DNA of 64,000 nt from Streptomyces sp. NBC_01716. GTDB taxonomy: Bacteria; Actinomycetota; Actinomycetes; Streptomycetales; Streptomycetaceae. Position 1 is the stretch's first letter. Every line of letters begins with the position of its first letter. The stretch spans positions 7,254,001 through 7,318,000 of the forward strand of contig NZ_CP109181.1 of assembly GCF_036248275.1 (NCBI RefSeq), given 5' to 3'. The translations under genes and the position numbers were made by a program. Shown here one piece after another: positions 1 to 8,731 of this stretch. The notes below the pieces were generated by a model. That model did not search any database and had not been told where the DNA came from. It worked only from the letters and a program-made list of their open reading frames with translations.

Positions 1-36
1 TCCTGCGCCACTGTCCGCCCCCATCGCCGCGAGCAT
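1..36 (-). CDS. possible 5' end of a gene running off the left edge
   Basis: Reading leftwards, an ATG at 36 opens a frame that stays open to the window edge and gives about 12 residues (MLAAMGADSGAG), with a second in-frame ATG at 24. A weak purine-rich stretch (AAAAGGG) lies about 12 bases upstream of the first ATG. Twelve codons cannot identify a product. From memory, a HIT-family protein gene often sits beside this EF-G homologue in Streptomyces, but nothing in these residues proves it. The stretch 37-180 shows no gene and no clear hairpin. Confidence 0.25.
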   Translation of the reverse strand, partial: MLAAMGADSGAG

Positions 37-180
37 CCGCTGCTGCGCCCTTTTCCCAACTACCGTGCCCCGCACACCTGCTGAGCTGGGGCGCACCACA
101 GCGTAACCCGGGGCACACACCCCGCGTCAGGGCGAAACCGGTCCCGGCACCGCGCGGCTCCCGTCTCCCGGGCGCCGCCC

Positions 181-2394
181 TCAGGCCATCACCTCGGCGG
201 CGGCGCTCTCCCGGATCCGGTCGGCCACCTGGGCCGGCATCGCCTCGTGCCGGGCGTACGAGCGGCTGAACCGGCCCGTGCCGTGCGAGACCGACCGCAG
301 ATCGATCGCGTACCGGCCGATCTCGATCTCCGGCACCTCCGCCCGTACGACCGTCCGTCCCGTCCCCGCCTGATCGGTGCCGACCACCCGGCCGCGCCGT
401 GCCGACAGATCGCTCATCACGGGGCCCACGTACTCGTCGGGGACCACGACCTCCACGGTGGCGACCGGCTCCAGCAGTTCGATACGCGCCTGCCCGGACG
501 CCTCACGCAGCGCGAGCGCGCCCGCCGTCTGGAAGGCGCCGTCCGAGGAGTCCACCGAGTGCGACTTCCCGTCCACCAGCGTCACCCGCACGTCGACCAG
601 CGGGTGCCCGGCGGCCACACCGCGCGCCGCCTGCGCCCGGACGCCCTTCTCCACGGCGGGGATGAACTGCCGCGGCACCGCGCCCCCGACGACCCGGTCG
701 ATGAACTCGACGCCGGAGCCGACGGGCAGCGGCTCGACCTCGATCTCGCAGATCGCGAACTGGCCGTGCCCGCCGGACTGTTTGACGAGCCGGCCGCGCC
801 CGGACGCGGGCTCGCCGAAGGTCTCCCGGAGCGAGACCTTGTGCGGTACGACGTCCACCTGGACGCCGTACCGGTTGCGCAGCCGCTCCAGGGCCACGTC
901 CATGTGTGCCTCGCCGAGGCACCAGAGGACCACCTGGCGGGTGGCCGGGTTCTGTTCCAGGCGCATCGTCGGATCCTCGGCGGCGAGCCGGGCGAGACCC
1001 TGCGAGAGCTTGTCCTCGTCCGACGTGCTGTGCGCCTCCACGGCGAGCGGCAGCAGCGGATCGGGCATCGTCCAGGGCCGCATCAGCAGCGGGTCGTCCG
1101 TGGCGGAGAGCGTGTCGCCCGTCTCGGCGTGCGACAGCTTCGCCACACACGCCAGATCGCCCGCGATACAGCTGTCCAGGATCCGCTGCTGCTTGCCGAA
1201 GGGCGCCGACAGCGCGCCGATCCGCTCGTCCACGTCGTGGTCCTCGTGGCCTCGGTCGGTGAGTCCGTGGCCGGAGACATGCACCGTCTCGTCGGGCCGC
1301 AGCGTGCCGGAGAAGACCCGGACCAGGGAGAGCCGGCCCACGTACGGGTCGGACGCCGTCTTGACCACCTCGGCGACCAGCGGGCCGCCCGGGTCGCAGC
1401 TCGGGCGCGGGCGCGCGGATCCGCGCGGTGTCGTCACCTCGGGCGCCCGGCGCTCCAGCGGGGTGGGGAAACCGCGCGTGATCAGTTCGAGCAGCTCGAC
1501 CGTCCCGAGACCTTGGCGCGCCCCGTCGGCGGCCGGCGCGGCCGCGAGGACGGGGTGGAAGACACCGCGGGCGACGGCCTTCTCCAGATCGTCCACGAGC
1601 GTGCGCTCGTCGATCTCGGCGCCGTCCAGATAGCGCTCCATCAGGGTCTCGTCCTCGCTCTCGGCGATGATCCCCTCGATCAGCCGGTCGCGGGCACCGT
1701 CGATGAGCGGCAGCCGGCCCGGGTCGGGCGCCAGCACCTCGCGGGCGCCGGACGAGTAGTCGTAGATCTTCCGTGTGAGGAGTCCGGTGAGCCCGGTGAC
1801 CGGCGCGTGCCCGTCGGGGCCCTCGGTGCCGTACACGGGGAGATACAGGGGCAGGACGGCGTCGGGGTCGGCACCGCCGAAGATGCCGCCGCAGACCCGC
1901 GTCAGCTCGTCGAAGCCCGTGCGCGCGGTCTCCAGATGCGTCACGACGATCGCGCGCGGCATGCCGACGGCGGCGCACTCCTCCCACATCGCGCGGGTGG
2001 AGCCCGGCACCGCCTCCGCCTCCTGGGCGGCGGACACAACGAAAAGGGCCGCGTCCGCTGCGCGCAGACCGGCCCTGAGTTCCCCGACGAAATCCGCGTA
2101 GCCGGGGGTGTCCAGCAGATTGATCTTGCACCCTCCCCACTCCAGCGGGACGAGGGACAGCTGTACGGAACGTTGCTGCCGGTGCTCGATCTCGTCGTAG
2201 TCCGAGACGGTGCCGCCGTCCTCCACGCGGCCCGCCCGGGTGAGAGCCCCGGCGGTCAGTGCCAGGGCCTCGACCAGCGTCGTCTTGCCGGATCCGCTGT
2301 GGCCGACCAGCACCACGTTCCGTACGGAGGAGGGCCGGCCGGCCGTCGGCGCCCTGCCGGCGGCCCCGGGATGTCCGTTCGTCCTGTCGCCCAT
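181..2394 (-). CDS. EF-G-like GTPase (EF-G2 type)
   Basis: A 737-residue translational GTPase homologous to elongation factor G. The P-loop GHSGSGKT is at residues 31-38 and the G3 motif DTPG at 95-98. EF-G domains II to V follow at normal length. The G4 motif, NKxD in true EF-G, reads THLE at about 152-155, and the switch I region (RQQRSVQLSL) differs from the usual ERGITI. These changes match the actinobacterial EF-G2 paralogues, whose role is unclear, so the translocase should be encoded elsewhere. The start is the ATG at 2394, seven bases after GGGAGG. The ATG at 2400 is too close to that site. Divergent from pgsA. Confidence 0.88.
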   Translation of the reverse strand: MGDRTNGHPGAAGRAPTAGRPSSVRNVVLVGHSGSGKTTLVEALALTAGALTRAGRVEDGGTVSDYDEIEHRQQRSVQLSLVPLEWGGCKINLLDTPGYADFVGELRAGLRAADAALFVVSAAQEAEAVPGSTRAMWEECAAVGMPRAIVVTHLETARTGFDELTRVCGGIFGGADPDAVLPLYLPVYGTEGPDGHAPVTGLTGLLTRKIYDYSSGAREVLAPDPGRLPLIDGARDRLIEGIIAESEDETLMERYLDGAEIDERTLVDDLEKAVARGVFHPVLAAAPAADGARQGLGTVELLELITRGFPTPLERRAPEVTTPRGSARPRPSCDPGGPLVAEVVKTASDPYVGRLSLVRVFSGTLRPDETVHVSGHGLTDRGHEDHDVDERIGALSAPFGKQQRILDSCIAGDLACVAKLSHAETGDTLSATDDPLLMRPWTMPDPLLPLAVEAHSTSDEDKLSQGLARLAAEDPTMRLEQNPATRQVVLWCLGEAHMDVALERLRNRYGVQVDVVPHKVSLRETFGEPASGRGRLVKQSGGHGQFAICEIEVEPLPVGSGVEFIDRVVGGAVPRQFIPAVEKGVRAQAARGVAAGHPLVDVRVTLVDGKSHSVDSSDGAFQTAGALALREASGQARIELLEPVATVEVVVPDEYVGPVMSDLSARRGRVVGTDQAGTGRTVVRAEVPEIEIGRYAIDLRSVSHGTGRFSRSYARHEAMPAQVADRIRESAAAEVMA

Positions 2395-2656
2395 GATCAT
2401 GCCTCCCGATCGATCGCACGGTGAGGAGTCGGGCGCGGGCAGTGGGGGCCGCGCGTGGCAGCTCCAGCGATGCCCACGGTGGTCCTTCGAGCTTTCCACT
2501 CGCGTCGGCCCGCGTCCATACGTCGGTCACCAAGTCGGGCGGGACCGCCCGTTCCGCCCGAGCTTGGCTCCCCGGCGGTGGAGCGCCGCCGTCCTGGCTA
2601 CGATGGGCCAGCCGGTGGCCGATGGGGCCGCCTGCCCAACGACCGTCGGGAAGGCC
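2395..2656. other. divergent intergenic region, EF-G-like gene / pgsA
   Basis: No gene is seen in these 262 bases between two divergent start codons. TACGAT at 2599-2604 could be a -10 box for pgsA, but no convincing -35 box stands 16-19 bases upstream of it. Frames reading through the region on either strand lack ribosome-binding sites. Confidence 0.4.
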
Positions 2657-3313
2657 ATGCTGAACAAGTACGCGCGTGCATTCTTTACGCGTGTCCTCAC
2701 CCCGTTCGCCGCGTTTCTGCTCCGCCGGGGGGTGAGTCCCGACGCTGTGACGCTCATCGGTACCGCGGGAGTGATGGCGGGAGCGCTGTTCTTCTTCCCC
2801 CGCGGAGAGTTCTTCTGGGGCACGATCGTCATCACGCTCTTCGTCTTCTCCGACCTCATCGACGGCAACATGGCGCGGCAGGCCGGGATCTCCAGCCGGT
2901 GGGGGGCCTTCCTCGACTCCACGCTCGACCGGGTCGCCGACGGCGCGGTCTTCGGCGGATTCGCGCTCTGGTACGCGGGGACGGGCGACAACAACGTGCT
3001 GTGCGCCGTGTCGATCTTCTGTCTGACGAGCGGCCAGGTCGTCTCGTACACGAAGGCCCGCGGTGAATCCATAGGGCTGCCGGTGGCCGTCAACGGGCTG
3101 ATCGAGCGCGCCGAGCGCCTCGTCATCTCGCTGGTGGCGGCGGGGCTCGCCGGCATGCACAAGTTCGGGGTGCCCGGTATCGACATCCTGCTGCCGATCG
3201 CGCTGTGGGTGGTGGCCGCCGGCAGTCTGGTGACACTCGGTCAGCGAGTGGTGACCGTACGGCGCGAGTCCGCCGAGGCGGACGCGGCCAGGGCCGGCGG
3301 GTCGGCCTCATGA
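2657..3313 (+). CDS. pgsA: phosphatidylinositol phosphate synthase (CDP-alcohol phosphatidyltransferase)
   Basis: A 218-residue polytopic membrane enzyme. It carries the CDP-alcohol phosphotransferase signature DGxxAR...GxxxDxxxD around residues 74-96 (DLIDGNMARQ, then GAFLDSTLD). Members beside PIM genes in actinobacteria condense CDP-diacylglycerol with inositol 1-phosphate, the first step to PI and PI mannosides. Several hydrophobic segments flank the motif. ATG 2657 is chosen because MLNKYARAFF is a typical family N-terminus, with GGAAGG just upstream although the spacing is short. The stop overlaps the next start (ATGA), so translation is probably coupled with the acyltransferase and pimA. 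An alternative, PG-phosphate synthase, is less likely from context. Confidence 0.9.
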   Translation: MLNKYARAFFTRVLTPFAAFLLRRGVSPDAVTLIGTAGVMAGALFFFPRGEFFWGTIVITLFVFSDLIDGNMARQAGISSRWGAFLDSTLDRVADGAVFGGFALWYAGTGDNNVLCAVSIFCLTSGQVVSYTKARGESIGLPVAVNGLIERAERLVISLVAAGLAGMHKFGVPGIDILLPIALWVVAAGSLVTLGQRVVTVRRESAEADAARAGGSAS

Positions 3314-4311
3314 GCGGCGGGCGGGACCGGCTGGTCGACGCTCTCTACGGGCTCGGCTGGAGCACCGTCAAGACGCTCCCCGAACCGGTGGCCGTCGCAC
3401 TCGGCAGGACCATCGCCGACACCGTGTGGAGACGGCGCGGCTCGAACGTGCTGCGGCTCGAATCGAATCTGGCGCGCGTGGTGCCGGACGCGAGCCCCGA
3501 GCGCCTCGCGGAGCTCTCGAAGGCCGGCATGCGCTCGTACATGCGGTACTGGATGGAGTCGTTCCGGCTGCCGGTCTGGAGCGCGGAGCGGGTGCGGGAC
3601 AGCGTCGAGATCAAGGACATTCATCTGCTGACGGAGGGTCTGGAGAGCGGGCGGGGCGTTGTGTTGGCCCTGCCGCATCTGGCCAACTGGGATCTGGCCG
3701 GGGCCTGGCTGACCCGGGGGATGGGTGTTCCGTTCACCACCGTCGTGGAACGGCTCAAGCCCGAATCGCTCTTCGACCGTTTTGTCGAATACCGCGAGAG
3801 CCTCGGTATGGAGGTGCTGCCGCACACCGGGGGCACCGCCTTCGGGACGCTCGCCCGACGGCTGCGGTCCGGCGGGCTTGTGTGCCTGGTGGCCGACCGG
3901 GATCTGTCCGCGTCGGGCGTCGAGGTGACGTTCTTCGGGGAGAAGACCCGGATGCCGGCCGGGCCCGCGATGCTCGCGCAGCAGACCGGGGCACTGCTGT
4001 TTCCGGTCTCGCTCCACTTCGACGGGCCGAAACTGATGCGGGGACGGGTGTATCCGGCCGTCGAGGTGCCGGAGACAGGTAAACGTGCCGAGAAGTCGTC
4101 TGTGATGGCACAGGCCGTGGCGGACAAGTTCGCCGCCGGTATCGCGGAGCACCCGGAGGACTGGCACATGCTGCAACGTCTCTGGCTCGCCGACCTCGAA
4201 CCACGACCCGGGGCGGGGGCCGGTCCCGGCTCCGGCGGCGGCTCAGGCTCCGGCAGCGACTCCGGCTCAGGCTCCGGCGGGAGTCCCGAGAAAGTCGGTG
4301 GGGCCGGGTGA
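3310..4311 (+). CDS. phosphatidylinositol mannoside acyltransferase (LPLAT family)
   Basis: A 333-residue member of the lysophospholipid acyltransferase family (HtrB/PatA type). The catalytic HxxxxD motif is visible as LPHLANWD at about residues 119-126. It probably acylates PIM on the cytoplasmic face, as PatA does in mycobacteria; the substrate is inferred from its place between pgsA and pimA. The last 35 or so residues are a Gly/Ser/Pro tail rich in GSGS repeats that lies outside the domain. It overlaps pgsA at the front and pimA at the end (GTGA). Confidence 0.87.
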   Translation: MSGGRDRLVDALYGLGWSTVKTLPEPVAVALGRTIADTVWRRRGSNVLRLESNLARVVPDASPERLAELSKAGMRSYMRYWMESFRLPVWSAERVRDSVEIKDIHLLTEGLESGRGVVLALPHLANWDLAGAWLTRGMGVPFTTVVERLKPESLFDRFVEYRESLGMEVLPHTGGTAFGTLARRLRSGGLVCLVADRDLSASGVEVTFFGEKTRMPAGPAMLAQQTGALLFPVSLHFDGPKLMRGRVYPAVEVPETGKRAEKSSVMAQAVADKFAAGIAEHPEDWHMLQRLWLADLEPRPGAGAGPGSGGGSGSGSDSGSGSGGSPEKVGGAG

Positions 4312-5471
4312 AGATCGGCATTGTCTGCCCGTACTCCTGGGACGTGCCGGGCGGAGTGCAGTTCCACATCAGGGATCTCGCGGACCATCTGATCCGGCTG
4401 GGCCACGAGGTCTCGGTGCTCGCGCCCGCCGACGACGAGACACCGCTCCCGCCGTTCGTGGTCTCCGCCGGGCGGGCCGTTCCCGTGCCGTACAACGGCT
4501 CCGTCGCCCGGCTGAACTTCGGCTTCCTGGCCGCGGCCCGGGTACGGCGCTGGCTGCACGACGGCACCTTCGACGTCATCCACATCCACGAACCCACCGC
4601 GCCCTCGCTCGGGCTGCTCACCTGCTGGGCGGCGCAGGGGCCGATCGTCGCGACGTTCCACACGTCGAACCCGCGCTCGCGGGTGATGCTCGCCGCGTAC
4701 CCGATCCTCCAGCCGGCGCTGGAGAAGATAAGCGCACGGATCGCGGTCAGCGAGTACGCCAGGCGCACGCTGGTCGAGCATCTGGGCGGCGACGCCGTCG
4801 TCATCCCCAACGGGGTCGACGTCGACTTCTTCGCCAGGGCCGGGATCAACCCTCAGTGGCAGGGCGGCACGATCGGCTTCGTCGGGCGCATCGACGAGCC
4901 GCGCAAGGGGCTGCCCGTCCTGATGAAGGCCCTGCCGCGGATTCTCGAAGCGTTCCCCGGTACGAGGCTGCTCGTCGCCGGGCGCGGCGACGAGAAGGAA
5001 GCGGTGGAGTCGCTTCCCCAGGAGATGCGCGGCAGCGTCGAATTCCTCGGCATGGTGAGCGACGAGGACAAGGCACGGCTGCTGCGCAGCGTCGACCTGT
5101 ACGTGGCGCCCAACACCGGGGGCGAGAGCTTCGGCATCATCCTGGTCGAGGCGCTGTCGGCGGGTGCCGCGGTGCTGGCGAGCGACCTGGACGCGTTCGC
5201 GCAGGTCCTGGACCAGGGCGCGGCCGGGGAACTGTTCGCCAACGAGGACGCGGACGCGCTGGCGGAGGCGGCCGTACGGCTGCTGGGGGACTCGCGGCGC
5301 CGCAAGGAGCTGGGTGAGCGCGGCAGCGCGCATGTGCGGCGCTTCGACTGGTCGACGGTGGGGGCGGACATCCTCGCGGTCTACGAGACGGTGACGGACG
5401 GCGCGGCGTCGGTGGCCACGGACGAACGGGTCGGCCTCCGCGCCCGCTTCGGGCTGGCGGCCCGGGACTAG
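4308..5471 (+). CDS. pimA: phosphatidylinositol alpha-mannosyltransferase PimA
   Basis: A 387-residue GT-B fold glycosyltransferase of family GT4 that transfers mannose from GDP-mannose to PI. The N-terminus carries the glycine loop (PYSWDVPGGVQ), and the C-terminal half has the EX7E nucleotide-sugar motif in the stretch GGESFGIILVEALSAG near residues 267-282. It starts at GTG 4308, overlapping the preceding stop as GTGA, which indicates a translationally coupled PI/PIM operon. The operon probably ends at the hairpin at 5508-5529. Confidence 0.92.
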   Translation: MKIGIVCPYSWDVPGGVQFHIRDLADHLIRLGHEVSVLAPADDETPLPPFVVSAGRAVPVPYNGSVARLNFGFLAAARVRRWLHDGTFDVIHIHEPTAPSLGLLTCWAAQGPIVATFHTSNPRSRVMLAAYPILQPALEKISARIAVSEYARRTLVEHLGGDAVVIPNGVDVDFFARAGINPQWQGGTIGFVGRIDEPRKGLPVLMKALPRILEAFPGTRLLVAGRGDEKEAVESLPQEMRGSVEFLGMVSDEDKARLLRSVDLYVAPNTGGESFGIILVEALSAGAAVLASDLDAFAQVLDQGAAGELFANEDADALAEAAVRLLGDSRRRKELGERGSAHVRRFDWSTVGADILAVYETVTDGAASVATDERVGLRARFGLAARD

Positions 5472-5507
5472 AGCGTGTCCGGGGCCCGGCTCCCCGATTT
5501 GGGACGG

Positions 5508-5529
5508 GGTGGGGGAACACGCCCCCACC
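5508..5529 (+). terminator. short hairpin after pimA
   Basis: Inverted repeat GGTGGGGG / CCCCCACC with a 6-base loop (aacacg), 37 bases after the pimA stop and directly before the -10 box of the next gene. There is no U-tract. It may be a weak terminator of the PIM operon. Confidence 0.4.
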
Positions 5530-5534
5530 ACCAG

Positions 5535-5540
5535 TAGCCT
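5535..5540 (+). promoter_or_regulatory. -10 box of a probable leaderless transcript
   Basis: TAGCCT lies 7 bases before the GTG at 5548, where no ribosome-binding site is present. That geometry puts the transcription start at or next to the start codon. No clear -35 box was identified; the hairpin 5508-5529 occupies that position. Confidence 0.45.
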
Positions 5541-5547
5541 GCCGTGC

Positions 5548-6090
5548 GTGACCGAAACCCTGATCTGGATCTTCGCCGGGCTCTTGGCGATCGGCCTGTA
5601 CCTCAGCTGGACCGCCGGCCGCCTCGACCGACTGCACGCGCGGATCGACGCGTCACGGGCCTCCCTCGACGCCCAGCTGCTGCGCCGCGCCTCGGTCGCC
5701 CAGGAGCTGGCCACCGCGGGCCTCCTCGATCCCGCGGCCTCGATCGTCCTCTACCAGGGCGCGCACGCCGCGCGTCAGGCCGAGGACGAGCAGCGTGAAG
5801 TGGCCGAGAGCGAGCTGAGCGAGGCGTTGCGGGCCGTCTTCGGAGAGCCCGCGCAGGTCGAGACGGTACGGGCGGCTCCGGGCGGCGACGAGGCCGCCGA
5901 CGAGCTGGCCGCCGCCGTACGCCTCGTCCCCATGACCCGGCGCTTCCACAACGACTCCGTACGGGCGGCCCGCGCGCTGCGCCGGCACCGTACGGTCCGC
6001 TGGTTCCGGCTCGCCGGGCACGCGCCGTTCCCGCTCGCCTTCGAGATGGACGACGAGCCGCCGGTGGCCCTCGCGAACCGTCCCGCGTAG
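5548..6090 (+). CDS. uncharacterised membrane-anchored protein
   Basis: A 180-residue protein with one N-terminal membrane segment (about residues 4-22, LIWIFAGLLAIGLYLSW). It continues with a charged, largely helical region (RLDRLHARIDASRASLDAQLLRR) that suggests a coiled coil on the cytoplasmic side. I do not recognise a catalytic motif. Conserved hypothetical proteins of this kind sit between pimA and pdxS in Streptomyces (from memory). Starting at GTG 5548 gives the membrane segment at the extreme N-terminus and fits a leaderless transcript; the upstream in-frame extension contains the promoter and is unlikely to be translated. Confidence 0.7.
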   Translation: MTETLIWIFAGLLAIGLYLSWTAGRLDRLHARIDASRASLDAQLLRRASVAQELATAGLLDPAASIVLYQGAHAARQAEDEQREVAESELSEALRAVFGEPAQVETVRAAPGGDEAADELAAAVRLVPMTRRFHNDSVRAARALRRHRTVRWFRLAGHAPFPLAFEMDDEPPVALANRPA

Positions 6091-6150
6091 CGGGAGCCGG
6101 GGGAGGGGGCCGCGAGAACGATCCACAGGCCTTCCATTGGCCCTTGCTGT

Positions 6151-6160
6151 GGACTGGTCC
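6151..6160. promoter_or_regulatory. small palindrome upstream of pdxS
   Basis: GGACTGGTCC is a hyphenated palindrome (GGAC-TG-GTCC), 61 bases before the pdxS start and inside GTGGACTGGTCCGG. MocR-type PdxR regulators control pdxST in several actinobacteria, so it could be an operator. This is a guess from position and shape only. Confidence 0.25.
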
Positions 6161-6221
6161 GGAGAGGTTTGCTTCGCCTCGTCAACCGCTCCCGTCCCGT
6201 CCAACCAGTGAGGTCGTTCCC

Positions 6222-7136
6222 GTGTCCAGCACGCTTATCCCCACCAGCCAGACCCCCGAGACCGGCACCGCGCGCGTGAAGCGTGGCATGGCCGAGCAGC
6301 TCAAGGGCGGCGTGATCATGGATGTGGTCACCCCCGACCAGGCCAAGATCGCCGAGGACGCCGGCGCGGTCGCCGTGATGGCGCTGGAGCGTGTGCCCGC
6401 CGACATCCGTAAGGACGGCGGCGTCGCGCGGATGTCCGACCCCGACATGATCGAGGGCATCATCGAGGCCGTCTCGATCCCGGTGATGGCCAAGTCCCGC
6501 ATCGGCCACTTCGTGGAGGCCCAGGTCCTGCAGTCCCTCGGCGTCGACTACATCGACGAGTCCGAGGTCCTCACCCCGGCCGACGAGGTCAACCACGCCG
6601 ACAAGTGGGCCTTCACCACGCCGTTCGTCTGCGGCGCCACCAACCTGGGCGAGGCCCTGCGCCGTATCGGCGAGGGCGCGGCCATGATCCGCTCCAAGGG
6701 CGAGGCCGGCACCGGCAACGTCGTCGAGGCGGTCCGTCATCTGCGCCAGATCAAGAACGAGATCGCCCGGCTGCGCGGCTACGACAACAACGAGCTGTAC
6801 GCAGCCGCGAAGGAGCTCCGCGCCCCGTACGAGATCGTCAAGGAGGTCGCCGAGCTGGGCAAGCTGCCCGTCGTGCTCTTCTCGGCCGGCGGCGTGGCCA
6901 CCCCGGCGGACGCCGCCCTGATGCGCCAGCTCGGTGCCGAGGGCGTCTTCGTCGGCTCCGGCATCTTCAAGTCCGGCGACCCAGCCAAGCGCGCCGCCGC
7001 CATCGTCAAGGCCACCACCTTCTACGACGACCCCAAGATCGTCGCGGACGCCTCGCGCAACCTCGGCGAGGCCATGGTCGGCATCAACATCGACACCCTG
7101 CCCGCGTCCGAGCACTACGCGAACCGTGGCTGGTGA
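6222..7136 (+). CDS. pdxS: PLP synthase subunit PdxS
   Basis: A 304-residue TIM-barrel subunit that makes pyridoxal 5'-phosphate from ribose 5-phosphate, glyceraldehyde 3-phosphate and ammonia delivered by PdxT. The family N-terminus (VKRGMAEQLKGGVIMDVV), the lysine-bearing VMAKSRIGH segment and the glycine-rich phosphate site (FSAGGVATPADA) are all present, and the length is normal. The GTG start at 6222 has GAGG 8 bases upstream and gives the usual short N-terminal extension. It overlaps pdxT by 11 bases, so the two subunits are coupled. Confidence 0.95.
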   Translation: MSSTLIPTSQTPETGTARVKRGMAEQLKGGVIMDVVTPDQAKIAEDAGAVAVMALERVPADIRKDGGVARMSDPDMIEGIIEAVSIPVMAKSRIGHFVEAQVLQSLGVDYIDESEVLTPADEVNHADKWAFTTPFVCGATNLGEALRRIGEGAAMIRSKGEAGTGNVVEAVRHLRQIKNEIARLRGYDNNELYAAAKELRAPYEIVKEVAELGKLPVVLFSAGGVATPADAALMRQLGAEGVFVGSGIFKSGDPAKRAAAIVKATTFYDDPKIVADASRNLGEAMVGINIDTLPASEHYANRGW

Positions 7137-7731
7137 CCAGGACGCCGCGCGCGGCCCGCTGATCGGCGTCCTGGCCCTCCAGGGCGACGTACGGGAGCAC
7201 CTGGCCGCCCTAGCGGCGGCCGGTGCCGTGCCGACGACCGTACGGCGCCCGGACGAACTGGCCGCCGTCGACGGCCTGGTGATCCCCGGCGGCGAGTCGA
7301 CGACCATGTCCAAACTGGCCGTCCTCTTCGGGATGCTGGAGCCGCTGCGCGAGCGCGTACGCGAAGGGATGCCCGTCTACGGCACCTGCGCCGGCCTGAT
7401 CCTGCTCGCCGAGAAGATCCTCGACCCGCGCTCCGGGCAGGAGACCGTCGGCGGCATCGACATGATCGTCCGCAGGAACGCCTTCGGGCGGCAGAACGAG
7501 TCCTTCGAGGCGGCCGTCGACGTGGCCGGTGTGGGACCGGTGGACGGGGTCTTCATCCGGGCCCCGTGGGTCGAGTCGGTGGGCGCCGATGTGCGGGTGC
7601 TGGCCGAGCACGAGGGGCATGTCGTCGCCGTACGGCAGGGCAACGCCCTCGCGACGGCGTTCCATCCCGAACTCACCGGCGACCACCGGCTGCACGGCTT
7701 CTTCACGGAGATGGTGCGCTCCGCGGGGTGA
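7126..7731 (+). CDS. pdxT: PLP synthase glutaminase subunit PdxT
   Basis: A 201-residue class I glutamine amidotransferase that hydrolyses glutamine and channels ammonia to PdxS. Visible motifs are IGVLALQGDVREH, PGGEST, the nucleophile Cys88 in YGTCAGL, and the His-Glu pair in FHPELTGD near the C-terminus. GTG 7126 is the only reasonable start. It lies inside the 3' end of pdxS and has no clear Shine-Dalgarno sequence, consistent with translational coupling. Confidence 0.95.
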   Translation: MAGDQDAARGPLIGVLALQGDVREHLAALAAAGAVPTTVRRPDELAAVDGLVIPGGESTTMSKLAVLFGMLEPLRERVREGMPVYGTCAGLILLAEKILDPRSGQETVGGIDMIVRRNAFGRQNESFEAAVDVAGVGPVDGVFIRAPWVESVGADVRVLAEHEGHVVAVRQGNALATAFHPELTGDHRLHGFFTEMVRSAG

Positions 7732-7793
7732 GGGGATCCCGGTAGGATCTCTGCCGAACGGAGCAGGATTGGTTACGCGAAGGAGACAGGCAG

Positions 7794-8546
7794 ATGTCCG
7801 GCCACTCTAAATGGGCTACGACGAAGCACAAGAAGGCCGTGATCGATGCCAAGCGCGGCAAGCTCTTCGCGAAGCTGATCAAGAACATCGAGGTCGCGGC
7901 CCGCACCGGGGGCGCCGACGTCGACGGCAACCCGACCCTTTTCGACGCCATCCAGAAGGCGAAGAAGAGCTCGGTGCCGAACAAGAACATCGACTCGGCC
8001 GTCAAGCGCGGCGCCGGCCTGGAGGCCGGTGGCGCCGACTACGAGACGATCATGTACGAGGGTTACGGGCCCAACGGTGTCGCCGTGCTCATCGAGTGTC
8101 TGACCGACAACCGCAACCGTGCCGCCTCCGACGTCCGCGTCGCGATGACCCGCAACGGCGGCTCGATGGCCGACCCCGGCTCCGTGTCGTACCTGTTCCA
8201 CCGCAAGGGCGTCGTGATCGTCCCCAAGGGCGAGCTGGGCGAGGACGACGTCCTCGGCGCGGTCCTCGACGCCGGCGCCGAGGAGGTCAACGACCTGGGT
8301 GAGTCCTTCGAGGTGCTCAGCGAGGCGACCGACCTGGTCGAGGTCCGCACGGCGCTCCAGCAGGCCGGCATCGACTACGACTCCGCCGACACCAACTTCG
8401 TGCCGACCATGCAGGTCGAGCTGGACGAGGACGGCGCACGGAAGATCTTCAAGCTGATCGACGCGCTGGAGGACAGCGACGACGTGCAGAACGTCTTCGC
8501 CAACTTCGACGTCTCGGACGAGGTCATGGAGAAGGTCGACGCCTGA
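7794..8546 (+). CDS. yebC: YebC/PmpR-family protein (TACO1 type)
   Basis: A 250-residue protein opening with the family signature MSGHSKWATTKHKKA and of standard length. YebC-family proteins were first described as transcriptional regulators; more recent work links the YebC2/TACO1 branch to translation of proline-rich stretches. The strong site AAGGAGA upstream of ATG 7794 fixes the start. TAGGAT at 7743-7748 is a candidate -10 box. The gene sits next to the ruv operon, as in many bacteria, with a strong terminator between them. Confidence 0.92.
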   Translation: MSGHSKWATTKHKKAVIDAKRGKLFAKLIKNIEVAARTGGADVDGNPTLFDAIQKAKKSSVPNKNIDSAVKRGAGLEAGGADYETIMYEGYGPNGVAVLIECLTDNRNRAASDVRVAMTRNGGSMADPGSVSYLFHRKGVVIVPKGELGEDDVLGAVLDAGAEEVNDLGESFEVLSEATDLVEVRTALQQAGIDYDSADTNFVPTMQVELDEDGARKIFKLIDALEDSDDVQNVFANFDVSDEVMEKVDA

Positions 8547-8590
8547 CCGGCGGGCGCGCCGGCGCGCGTCGCCGGCGTCAACTCGGCTGT

Positions 8591-8635
8591 ACGCGGCGGG
8601 CCGACGGGGACACACCTCCCGTCGGCCCGCCGCGT
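8591..8635 (+). terminator. strong hairpin terminator after yebC
   Basis: A perfect 18-bp stem (8591-8608 with 8618-8635) and a 9-base loop lie 44 bases after the yebC stop, without a U-tract, as is usual in Streptomyces. Confidence 0.75.
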
Positions 8636-8731
8636 TGTCGGTGCCGACCGATACTGTGCTGATCAGGGGTTCTGACTCACCGGCAGAACTGGTGACCGGG
8701 CGGGACCGGGAGTGTGAGGGGGAGGGGCGCG

